Below are positions 1 through 6,129 of a stretch of 14,198 nt of DNA, piece after piece. The stretch comes from DASQFQ01 sp039934455 (lineage in GTDB: Bacteria > Actinomycetota > Thermoleophilia > Solirubrobacterales > Solirubrobacteraceae). The stretch covers positions 1 through 14,198 of the forward strand of contig JBDTMF010000109.1 of NCBI GenBank assembly GCA_039934455.1, written 5' to 3'. A program made the position numbers and the translations under genes. The stretch's first letter is position 1. Each line of letters opens with the position of its first letter. The notes beneath the pieces are model-generated. The model worked only from the letters and a program-made list of their open reading frames with translations, was not told the origin of the DNA and ran no database searches.

Positions 1-2
1 GC

Positions 3-77
3 GGGCCCGGCAACGACGTCGTCTTCGCCGACGCCGAGGACCGCGTCGCGGCGAGCTGCGAGGACGTCAGGCGGTAG
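3..77 (+). CDS. C-terminal end of a probable calcium-binding repeat (RTX-like) protein, partial
   Basis: Frame 3 is open from the window edge to a TAG at 75-77 and gives 24 residues. They begin GPGNDVVFA, which resembles the GGxGxDxxxx nonapeptide of hemolysin-type calcium-binding repeats, and they end in a short tail with one cysteine (ASCEDVRR). Secreted repeat proteins of this type with a terminal D-x-V-x-x-x-C-E tail are, from memory, common in Solirubrobacterales. Only one repeat-like unit is visible, so neither the length nor the function of the protein can be judged. It runs tail-to-tail into the acyltransferase gene on the other strand; the two coding ends overlap by 11 bases. The frame choice is supported by its acidic, non-arginine-rich composition compared with the other two forward frames. 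Confidence 0.5.
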   Translation, partial: GPGNDVVFADAEDRVAASCEDVRR

Positions 78-846
78 CGCGGGCCCGGCGCGCGGCGTCG
101 CGCGCCTCGCGCAGGCTGCGCGCGACGCCCTTGCGGCCGAGCGAGTCCAGCTCGGCGTAGAGGCCGCGGATCTGGGCGAAGATCTCGTTCGCGACCTGCT
201 GCTGCTGATCGGCCGTCGGGTCGGAGACGGCCTCCCAGCGCATCGGCTCGCCGTACTGGACGGTGACCTTGGGGAACTGCAGGCGCTTCCAGTTGCGGAC
301 CTTCGAGGAGCCGTGGATGGCGGCCGGGACGATGGTCGCGCCGGACTCCAGCGCGATCCGCCCGATGCCGCGCTTGGGCTGGTCGGAGAGCTTGCCGGTG
401 CGCGAGCGGCCGCCCTCGCAGTACATGACGATCAGCCCGCCGCGCTCGAGGATCGAGTTCGCGGTCATGAAGGCCTCCTCGTCGCGGTAGCCGCGGCGGA
501 CGGGGAACACGCCGCCGTGTGAGTAGACGAACTGCATCGGCCGCGCGAACAGCTGCGACTTGGCCATGAAGCGCACGCGCCGCCGGATGAACGCGCCGAC
601 GAAGAAGTGGTCCATGAACGAGAAGTGGTTCGGGGCGATGATCACCGGTCCGTTGGGCACGTTCTCGGCGGCGATCCCGCGGGCGCGGAAGAACGTCCAT
701 GCGTACAGAGACGTGAGGATGCGGACGACCTCGTAGACCCAGTCGGGCTCGCGGGTGCGCGACCGCTCGTGAAAGCGGTCGAAGTACTCCTTGGGACGCG
801 GGTCCTTGTAGACCTGCGCCTTCATGCTCGCGAGATCCTCGGTCAT
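67..846 (-). CDS. 1-acyl-sn-glycerol-3-phosphate acyltransferase family protein (PlsC-like)
   Basis: This 259-residue protein should transfer an acyl chain from acyl-CoA or acyl-ACP to lysophosphatidate or a related glycerolipid at the cytoplasmic face of the membrane. The acyltransferase blocks appear in order: the catalytic NHxxxxD motif at 73-79 (NHFSFMD), block II GGVFPVRRG at 111-119, block III EGGRS at 144-148, and block IV VPAAIHG at 173-179. A weakly hydrophobic stretch at about 41-54 precedes the catalytic motif. The C-terminal 25 residues are rich in Arg and Ala and may form a basic membrane-contacting tail. Length is normal for a single-domain PlsC. The start is the first ATG; a GAGGGGAG purine tract touches it directly, which is tighter than usual, so Met8 is an alternative. 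A TAGGAT hexamer at 862-867 (minus strand) could be a -10 box. Exact acceptor and acyl preference cannot be read from sequence. Confidence 0.9.
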   Translation of the reverse strand: MTEDLASMKAQVYKDPRPKEYFDRFHERSRTREPDWVYEVVRILTSLYAWTFFRARGIAAENVPNGPVIIAPNHFSFMDHFFVGAFIRRRVRFMAKSQLFARPMQFVYSHGGVFPVRRGYRDEEAFMTANSILERGGLIVMYCEGGRSRTGKLSDQPKRGIGRIALESGATIVPAAIHGSSKVRNWKRLQFPKVTVQYGEPMRWEAVSDPTADQQQQVANEIFAQIRGLYAELDSLGRKGVARSLREARDAARRARATA

Positions 847-900
847 CTCCCCTCGGCGGCCATCCTACCCAGTCGTTCGGTGACTCAGCGTGGTAGGCCG

Positions 901-976
901 CGCGGCCGGGGCTCCACTCACGCGTCGAGGCTGTCCCGTCCTCGACGCGCACCTGCGTATGGAGCCCCGGCCCGCG
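901..976. other. Long two-part hairpin (possible structured RNA or DNA cruciform)
   Basis: Bases 901-916 pair with 960-976 as a 16-bp outer stem with one bulged C at 973; the core GGCCGGGGCTCCA is perfectly complemented over 13 bp. Inside it, 921-930 (CGCGTCGAGG) pairs perfectly with 940-949, leaving a 9-base loop (931-939). An asymmetric internal loop of 4 and 10 bases separates the stems. There is no trailing T-run on either strand, and the hairpin lies upstream of both flanking genes, so it is not an ordinary terminator for either. It could be a structured leader, a small RNA or a protein-binding site. Confidence 0.65.
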
Positions 977-1087
977 ACGGTGCGGCCCACACCGGTGTCC
1001 GGACTCGGAGGAGGAGGTTCGAGAGCCGCCGGCGTGCGGGTCCTGACCGCTTGAGCGAGAATGCCCTGCGTCCCGCTCACGCAACAT

Positions 1088-1133
1088 CGACCGGTGGGCG
1101 GAAGTTCCGGGCCCCCGGCTCGACCGGCGGGCG
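1088..1133. repeat. Direct repeat pair, CGACCGG(T/C)GGGCG
   Basis: Copies lie at 1088-1100 and 1121-1133, identical at 12 of 13 bases and offset by 33 bases (about three helical turns). They sit just upstream of the likely promoter of the biotin-carrier operon. The spacing would suit two copies of a regulator on one DNA face, but in such GC-rich sequence chance similarity is possible. Confidence 0.35.
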
Positions 1134-1181
1134 AGCCACTATTGTCGGCGGCTCAGCAATTTGCGGGAAAAGGAGCGGCGC

Positions 1182-1394
1182 GTGGCGAACGTGGAGGCCC
1201 ACATCACGGGCACCGTGTGGAAGATCGAGGTCGAGGTGGGCGACACGGTCGAGGAGGGCGACACCGTGGTGATCCTCGAGTCGATGAAGATGGAAATGCC
1301 CGTCGAGGCCGAGGACGAGGGCCGCGTCTCCGAGATCCTCTGCCAGGAGGGCCAGTCCGTCTCCGAGGGCGATGCCCTCGTCGTCCTCGAGTGA
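1182..1394 (+). CDS. Small biotin/lipoyl-attachment carrier protein (BCCP-like)
   Basis: The protein is 70 residues from a GTG start and is a bare biotinyl/lipoyl domain. The attachment motif ESMKMEMP is at 33-40, with Lys36 the expected biotinylated lysine; MKM favours biotin over lipoate. The G-x-V and EG-x-V turns that frame the two halves of the flattened barrel are present. It lacks the Ala/Pro-rich N-terminal extension of AccB and matches the short stand-alone carriers of about 70 residues found in actinobacteria. GTG at 1182 is preferred over an earlier in-frame codon at 1161 because AAAAGGAG (1168-1175) ends six bases before it. Its TGA overlaps the GTG of the next gene (GTGA), implying translational coupling to the crotonase-fold protein. 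No biotin carboxylase or carboxyltransferase subunit is in the window, so its partners must be elsewhere or atypical. Confidence 0.88.
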   Translation: MANVEAHITGTVWKIEVEVGDTVEEGDTVVILESMKMEMPVEAEDEGRVSEILCQEGQSVSEGDALVVLE

Positions 1395-2194
1395 GCGTCC
1401 AAGAGCTCGCCGAGGGCAAGCTCCGGCTGGACCATCCCGCGCCCGACGTGGCGCGGCTCACCATCCACAACCCCGAGAAGCGCAACGCGCTCGATCACGC
1501 GATCCTCGACGCGCTCGCGGCCACCGCACGGCAGCTCGAGGGCGTCCGCTGCCTGCTGCTGACCGCCGAGGGGCCCGTGTTCTCGGCCGGCTACGACATC
1601 GGCGGGCTGCCGCGCGACGAGTTCGCCCACCGCGCCGAGTCGCTCGTCGCCCACCCCTTCCACGACGCCGTCGACGCGCTCGACGCCTTTCAGTATCCCG
1701 CTGTCGCGGCACTCAACGGCCATACGATCGGCGGCGGGCTGGAGCTCGCGCTGACCTGCGACCTGCGGCTGGCCGCCGAGTCGGCCAAGCTCGGGATGCC
1801 GCCCGCGAAGCTCGGGCTCGTCTACTCCCACACGGGCCTGCGCAAGTTCATCGACGCCATCGGCGTGCCGCGGACCCGCCACCTCTTCTTCACCGCCCGC
1901 AACGTCAGCGCCGCCACGGCGTTGGAGTGGGGAATGGTCAACGAGGTCGTCCCGGACGCCGAGCTCGCCGAGCGCGCGGTCGCGTACGCGGCCGCGATCG
2001 CCGCCAACGCGCCGCTCTCGCTGACCGGCAACAAGCGGGTCATCCGCGAGCTGCTGGCCGCCGAGGGCCGCCTCGACCCCGAGGTCGAGGCCGAGCTGGT
2101 GGCGCTGCGCGAAGCCTGCTTCCGCACCGAGGACTTCTATGAAGGGGTCCGCGCGTTCTCCGAGAAGCGCTCACCGCAATGGCAGGGGCAGTAA
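1391..2194 (+). CDS. Crotonase-superfamily protein resembling methylmalonyl-CoA decarboxylase (YgfG/ScpB)
   Basis: This is a 267-residue protein with a crotonase fold. The oxyanion-hole segments are FSAGYDI at 64-70 and HTIGGGLEL at 111-119. Glu118 aligns with the first catalytic glutamate of enoyl-CoA hydratase, but the second glutamate position is Pro138 (MPPAKLG), so simple hydratase activity is doubtful. By recalled alignment, E. coli YgfG fits better: Tyr145 in KLGLVYS matches the active-site tyrosine of YgfG (NLGVPYN), and the C-terminal TEDFYEGVRAFSEKR segment closely follows its SEDYQEGMNAFLEKR. YgfG decarboxylates methylmalonyl-CoA to propionyl-CoA without biotin. One difference is Tyr68, where YgfG has histidine. 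The gene starts at GTG 1391 through a GTGA overlap with the biotin carrier gene and itself overlaps the next gene by 16 bases. The family is certain; the substrate is inferred. Confidence 0.82.
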   Translation: MSVQELAEGKLRLDHPAPDVARLTIHNPEKRNALDHAILDALAATARQLEGVRCLLLTAEGPVFSAGYDIGGLPRDEFAHRAESLVAHPFHDAVDALDAFQYPAVAALNGHTIGGGLELALTCDLRLAAESAKLGMPPAKLGLVYSHTGLRKFIDAIGVPRTRHLFFTARNVSAATALEWGMVNEVVPDAELAERAVAYAAAIAANAPLSLTGNKRVIRELLAAEGRLDPEVEAELVALREACFRTEDFYEGVRAFSEKRSPQWQGQ

Positions 2195-3396
2195 GGGCCG
2201 CGATCCTCCTCGCCGCGCTCGGGCTCGCGGCGGCGCGCCCCGCGGAAGCGCCGGCGGCGGTGCCCCCGCTGCGCGACGCCGTCCAGCTCCCGGCCGAGTC
2301 CTTCGACTACGTGACGTGGGACCCGGTGCTCAAGCGCACTCCCAACCGCGGCTGGCGCCGCTGGGGCACCATCAAGCTGGTCGAGACGACCGAGATCGTG
2401 CTGCGCGGGTACCGCGACGCCCACCCCGACGCCCCGCGCGTGCTGGTCGGGGACCTCTCGCGCCGCCACGGCGGCTGGTTCGGGGCCCGCTACGGCGGCC
2501 TCGGCCACGCCAGCCACCGGACGGGGCTCGACGTCGACGTCTACTACCCCCGCCTCGACCGCCTGGAGCGCGCCGCGCGGCGGCCCGACCAGGTCGATCG
2601 CGTGCTCGCCCAGGAGCTCGTCGACCGCTTCGTCGACTTCGGGGCGGTCAAGGTCTTCGTCGGCTCCCACGTGCGGCTGAGCGGGCGGCGCAGCGTCGTC
2701 ACCCCGCTCATCTACCACGACGATCACCTCCACAGCACGCTCCCCACGCCGCAGGCGGCCGGCGATCCCTACCCGTACGACCATGGCCATGGCCACCCGC
2801 GTCCGGGCGCGGACGAGAACGGCAAGTCGACGACCCACCTGACGGTCGCGGACCGCTGGGGCAACGTCGTCACCTACACGTTCACGATCGAGCAGATCGG
2901 CGGCAGCGGCATGGTCGTGCCGGGCCGCGGCTTCCTGCTCAACAACGAGCTGACCGACTTCAACTTCACCCCGGGCACGGCGAACTCGCCCGCCCCGGGC
3001 AAGCGGCCGCGCTCGAGCATGGCGCCCACGCTCGTGATCGACCACGGCCGGCCGGAGCTCGCGCTCGGCTCGCCGGGCGGCGCGACGATCATCACCACGG
3101 TCCTGCAGACGCTCGTCAACTACATCGACCTCCGGGAGAGCCTGCCCGACGCGGTGGCCGAGCCGCGGGCGTCCCAGCGCAACAGCGAGCCGACCCCGGC
3201 GGAGCCCGCGTTCATCGCCAAGGACGGCCCCGCGCTGGAGGCGCTCGGGCACTCCTTCAGCGTCGTGACGCCGAACCCGCCGGCCGAGATCGGCACGGTC
3301 GCGGCCATCCGCTTCCTGCGGCACGGCCGGCAGCAGGCGGTCGCGGAGCCGACCCTCCGCGGCGGCGGCTCGGCGATGGTGGTCCACCCCGGTTAG
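2179..3396 (+). CDS. Exported chimera: MepA-like murein endopeptidase joined to gamma-glutamyltransferase catalytic (small) subunit
   Basis: The 405-residue protein opens with a signal peptide (hydrophobic 5-20, Ala-rich cleavage area near 24-27). Residues about 43-186 are a LAS-type penicillin-insensitive murein endopeptidase: GDLSRRHGG at 91-99, zinc motif HxxxxxxD as His113/Asp120, and the HxH pair His183/His185. MepA cuts D-Ala-diaminopimelate cross-links in peptidoglycan. A His/Pro/Gly linker (DHGHGHP, 201-207) leads directly into the small subunit of GGT: STTHLTVAD with the expected nucleophile Thr218, FLLNNELTDF at 252-261, RSSMAPT at 278-284, and GSPGG at 297-301. The large GGT subunit, about 350 residues carrying the gamma-glutamyl-binding arginine, is absent. 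The fold junction lies near 2734-2790. The gene begins inside the end of the preceding gene. It may be a true fusion, a deletion product of adjacent mepA and ggt genes, or an assembly join. Confidence 0.85.
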   Translation: MAGAVRAAILLAALGLAAARPAEAPAAVPPLRDAVQLPAESFDYVTWDPVLKRTPNRGWRRWGTIKLVETTEIVLRGYRDAHPDAPRVLVGDLSRRHGGWFGARYGGLGHASHRTGLDVDVYYPRLDRLERAARRPDQVDRVLAQELVDRFVDFGAVKVFVGSHVRLSGRRSVVTPLIYHDDHLHSTLPTPQAAGDPYPYDHGHGHPRPGADENGKSTTHLTVADRWGNVVTYTFTIEQIGGSGMVVPGRGFLLNNELTDFNFTPGTANSPAPGKRPRSSMAPTLVIDHGRPELALGSPGGATIITTVLQTLVNYIDLRESLPDAVAEPRASQRNSEPTPAEPAFIAKDGPALEALGHSFSVVTPNPPAEIGTVAAIRFLRHGRQQAVAEPTLRGGGSAMVVHPG

Positions 3397-3408
3397 GGCC
3401 GCGCCAGA

Positions 3409-3453
3409 CCCGTCCGGGTGGCTGCGTAGGTTGCGCGCAACCACACGGACGGG
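3409..3453. promoter_or_regulatory. Inverted repeat overlapping the ribosome binding site of the next gene
   Basis: CCCGTCCGGGTGG at 3409-3421 is complementary to CCACACGGACGGG at 3441-3453 at 12 of 13 positions. A perfect 14-base palindrome, GGTTGCGCGCAACC, lies at 3429-3442 and competes for the last two bases of the apical region. The right arm runs into the GGGAGG ribosome-binding sequence (3451-3456) ahead of ATG 3460, so folding would partly hide it. No T-run follows, so it is a weaker fit for an intrinsic terminator of the upstream gene than for a leader structure or operator. Confidence 0.5.
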
Positions 3454-3459
3454 AGGCGC

Positions 3460-4710
3460 ATGCTCGACGTTGAGGACCGGCTGGCGGAGCTCGAGGAGCT
3501 CGGCATCCAACGGCGCATGCGGATGGTGAGCGGTCCGCAGGGCCCGCGCGTGGTCCTCGACGGGCGGCCGATGCTGCTCCTGTGCTCGGACAACCACCTC
3601 GGGCTGGCCGACCACCCGCGCGTGCGCGAGGCGGCGGCGGACGCCGCCATGCGCTGGGGCGCCGGGGCGGGCGCGCCGCGGATGGCGTCGGGCACCATGA
3701 CGCTGCACCGGCGGCTGGAGGAGCGCCTCGCGGACTTCCTCGGCACTGAGAGCGCGCTGCTGTTCGGCTCGGGCTACCTCGCCAACCTCGGGATCATCCC
3801 GGCGCTCGCCGAGCGCGGCGAGATCGTGTACGCCGACAGCCTCGGCCACGCGTCGGTCGCCGACGGCTGCCGGCTGGCGGGCGCCGGGACCTTCCTCTAC
3901 GACCACGGCGACGTCGAGCACCTCGCGTGGGGGCTGCGCAACGCCGACGGCCGCGCGGCGCTGATCGTGACCGACGGCGTGTTCGCGCTCGACGGCGACC
4001 GCGCCCCGCTCGCGGAGATCGTCGCGCTCGCGCACCGCCACGACGTGCGCGTGATGGTCGGCGAGTCGCTCGGCATCGGCGCCGTCGGCCCGGGCGGCCG
4101 CGGCGCGGTCGCCGCCGCCGGCCTCGAGCGCGAGGTCGACCTGATCGTCGGCTCGCTCGCCACCGCGCTCGGCGCCTACGGCGCGTTCGCGGCCTGCGAC
4201 CGCACGCTCGCCCGCTACCTGGCAGCCCACGTCCGCTCGCTGTCGGCCTCGGCCGCCCCGCCCCCGCCCGTCGTCGCCGCGGCGATGGCGGCGCTCGAGC
4301 TGCTGCGCGAGCAGCCGCGCCGGGTCGAGAAGCTGGAGGCCAACGCCCAGCTCCTGCGCACCGAGCTCGCCCGCGAGGGCTTCGAGGTCGCCGGCCCGGA
4401 CGCGCACATCGTCTCGCTCGTGATCGGGGACGCCCGGCTGGCGCTGCGGGTCGCCGACGGCGCGCTCGAGCAGGGCGTCGACGTCGGCGCCGTGCTGCCG
4501 CCCGACGTGCCCGAGGGCACGGCGCGGCTGCGGCTGGCGGTCATGGCGTCGCACACCAAGTCGGAGCTGCGCGACGCCGCGCGGGCGCTCGGACGCGCCG
4601 CGTTGCGGGCGGGCTTCCGGCCCGGCGCGGGCGTCCCGTTGGCCGCCGCGCAGGCGCCCGCGCCGCCCGGCCGCGGGATCTTCGACGGCGCGTTGCCGCG
4701 AGCGGCCTAG
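3460..4710 (+). CDS. Alpha-oxoamine synthase-fold protein (BioF/Kbl-like) lacking the PLP-binding residues; probable pseudoenzyme
   Basis: The 416-residue protein follows the 8-amino-7-oxononanoate synthase/2-amino-3-ketobutyrate CoA ligase fold along its whole length: DNHLGLADHP (44-53), the glycine-rich MASGTMTLHRRLE (75-87), FGSGYLANLG (102-111), DSLGHAS (126-132) with the cofactor-stacking His130, TDGVFALDGDRAPL (171-184) and a C-terminal RLRLAVMASHT segment (356-366). The cofactor site is missing. The usual VDDAH is VGESL (200-204), so the pyridine-nitrogen Asp is Gly201 and the His is Leu204. The usual G-T-x-x-K is GSLAT (231-235), so the Schiff-base lysine is Thr235. Canonical PLP chemistry is therefore not expected. 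The frame is intact with no stop, which argues that the protein is still selected for. SD-like GGGAGG precedes the ATG by three bases. The role is unknown. Confidence 0.85.
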   Translation: MLDVEDRLAELEELGIQRRMRMVSGPQGPRVVLDGRPMLLLCSDNHLGLADHPRVREAAADAAMRWGAGAGAPRMASGTMTLHRRLEERLADFLGTESALLFGSGYLANLGIIPALAERGEIVYADSLGHASVADGCRLAGAGTFLYDHGDVEHLAWGLRNADGRAALIVTDGVFALDGDRAPLAEIVALAHRHDVRVMVGESLGIGAVGPGGRGAVAAAGLEREVDLIVGSLATALGAYGAFAACDRTLARYLAAHVRSLSASAAPPPPVVAAAMAALELLREQPRRVEKLEANAQLLRTELAREGFEVAGPDAHIVSLVIGDARLALRVADGALEQGVDVGAVLPPDVPEGTARLRLAVMASHTKSELRDAARALGRAALRAGFRPGAGVPLAAAQAPAPPGRGIFDGALPRAA

Positions 4711-4743
4711 CTCCCGGGGGTCCTGTGGGGTAAGACTCGCCCC

Positions 4744-6129
4744 ATGGACCTCGACCTCCTCGTCATCGGCTCGGGACCGAGCGGCCAGAAGGCCGCCATC
4801 CAGGCCGCCAAGCTCAGCAAGCGCGTCGCCGTGGTGGAGCGCCGCCAGCGGCTCGGCGGCGTCTCGATCCACACGGGCACGATCCCCTCGAAGACGCTGC
4901 GCGTCGCCGTGCTCGACGAGCTGGCGCGGCGCCCGCTCGACGTGCCCGACCCGCTGAACCCGGAGGGCAAGGAGCGCCAGGCGATCGAGTTCCTGATGGA
5001 CCGCACGGCGCGCGTGGTCGGCGCCGAGGCGCAGGTGGTGCGCGAGCAGTTCCGCCGTAACCGCGTCGGGCTGCTGTTCGGCGAGGCCTCGTTCGTCGAC
5101 GAGCACACCGTCTGCATCAAGGACGAGGACGACGGCGTCAAGAACGTGACCGCCGACAACATCATCATCGCCACCGGTACGAGCCCGGCCCGGCCGAAGG
5201 ACGTCGAGTTCGACGAGCAGACGATCATCGACTCCGACGGGCTGCTGCACATCCAGCAGCGCCTGCCGCGCAGCATGACCGTGGTCGGCGCCGGGGTCAT
5301 CGGGGTCGAGTACGCGTCGATGTTCGGCCGCCTCGGGACGAAGGTGACCGTGGTCGACCAGCGCCCGCGCGTGCTGACGTTCCTCGACGGCGAGATCGGC
5401 GAGGCGCTGCAGTTCATCCTGCGCCGCAACAATGTGACGTTCCGCCTCAACGAGGCCGTCAAGAGCGTCGCCTCCGCGAACCACGGCACCCTCACCCACC
5501 TCGCGTCGGGCAAGTCGGTCGCGTCGGAGACCGTGCTCTACGCCACCGGCCGCCAGGGCGACACGAGCAGCCTCGGCCTCGACAAGATCGGCCTCAAGGC
5601 CGACAAGCGCGGCCGCATCTCGGTCGACGGGGAGTACCGCACGGAGGTACCCCACGTGTTCGGGGTCGGCGACTGCACCGGCGGCTTCGGCCTCGCCGCC
5701 ACGGCCATGGAGCAGGGGCGCCTCGCGGCCCTGCACGCGTTCGGGCGCCCCGTCTCGACGATGCCCGAGCTGCTGCCGACCGGCGTCTACGCGATCCCCG
5801 AGCTCGGGATGGTCGGCCGCACCGAGGAGGACCTCACCGAGGCCGGCGTCCCCTACGTGACCGGGATCGCGCGCTGGTCCGAGCTGGCCCGCGGGCTGAT
5901 GACCGGTGACGAGGACGGCATGCTCAAGCTGCTCGTCTCGAGCGACGACCGCGCGCTGCTCGGCGTCCACGTGCTCGGCACGGGCGCCGCCGACCTGGTG
6001 CACATCGGCCAGGCGGTGATGGGCGGCGGCGAGGGCGTGGACTTCCTCGTCCGCGCGGTCTTCAACTACCCCACCTTCGCCGAGGCCTACAAGGTGGCGG
6101 CGCTGGACGCGGTCAATCGGATGGCCTGA
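4744..6129 (+). CDS. sthA: Si-specific (soluble) NAD(P)+ transhydrogenase
   Basis: This FAD enzyme moves reducing equivalents between NADPH and NAD+ in the cytoplasm. The 461 residues match the family length. The FAD-binding GSGPSG is at 9-14. The segment at 38-50, GGVSIHTGTIPSK, is diagnostic: related disulfide oxidoreductases have two redox cysteines here (C-x4-C), whereas SthA has Ser/Thr. The NAD(P) motif GAGVIG is at 182-187, the second FAD segment VGDCTGG lies at about 308-314, and the dimerisation domain closes with NYPTFAEAYK near the C-terminus. No Shine-Dalgarno sequence is visible in the 33-base gap after the preceding gene; a TAAGAC hexamer at 4731-4736 lies seven bases before ATG, which would fit a leaderless transcript. 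Its last 17 bases overlap the tail of the broken gene on the other strand. Confidence 0.93.
   Translation: MDLDLLVIGSGPSGQKAAIQAAKLSKRVAVVERRQRLGGVSIHTGTIPSKTLRVAVLDELARRPLDVPDPLNPEGKERQAIEFLMDRTARVVGAEAQVVREQFRRNRVGLLFGEASFVDEHTVCIKDEDDGVKNVTADNIIIATGTSPARPKDVEFDEQTIIDSDGLLHIQQRLPRSMTVVGAGVIGVEYASMFGRLGTKVTVVDQRPRVLTFLDGEIGEALQFILRRNNVTFRLNEAVKSVASANHGTLTHLASGKSVASETVLYATGRQGDTSSLGLDKIGLKADKRGRISVDGEYRTEVPHVFGVGDCTGGFGLAATAMEQGRLAALHAFGRPVSTMPELLPTGVYAIPELGMVGRTEEDLTEAGVPYVTGIARWSELARGLMTGDEDGMLKLLVSSDDRALLGVHVLGTGAADLVHIGQAVMGGGEGVDFLVRAVFNYPTFAEAYKVAALDAVNRMA

Larger units (their letters stand above)
847..1181. other. Divergent intergenic spacer with structured DNA/RNA, no protein gene seen
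   Basis: This 335-base spacer separates the divergent acyltransferase and biotin-carrier genes, so it should hold both promoters. No reading frame in it has convincing protein character. It contains the strong hairpin at 901-976, the palindrome ACACCGGTGT at 989-998, a GAGCG/CGCTC inverted pair around 1053-1079, and a 13-base direct repeat at 1088-1100 and 1121-1133. A TATTGT hexamer at 1140-1145 could be a -10 element for the + operon. I looked for conserved cores of RNase P RNA, SRP RNA, tmRNA, cobalamin riboswitch and tRNA on both strands and found none. Confidence 0.6.

Noticed and set aside
1011..1040. GGAGGTTCGAGAGCC resembling a tRNA T-arm
   Set aside because: The arm does not pair as a 5-bp stem and no anticodon arm or acceptor stem could be built around it on either strand.
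901..1181. Possible cobalamin riboswitch, RNase P RNA or tmRNA in the spacer
   Set aside because: Fragments such as GGGGCTCCA and GCCACT look suggestive, but the conserved cores of these RNAs are absent.
1061..1390. N-terminal extension of the crotonase-fold gene upstream to 1061
   Set aside because: The extension crosses the biotin-carrier gene in another frame and is Gly/Arg-rich. The GTG at 1391 with GTGA overlap gives the normal family N-terminus.
2781..2792. CCATGGCCATGG palindrome at the chimera linker
   Set aside because: It is explained by the codons of the His-Gly-His linker. It is noted as near the junction, but alone it is not evidence of a recombination or regulatory site.
4726..4744. 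TGGGG...CCCCA inverted repeat at the sthA start
   Set aside because: A five-base stem is too weak to distinguish from chance in this composition.
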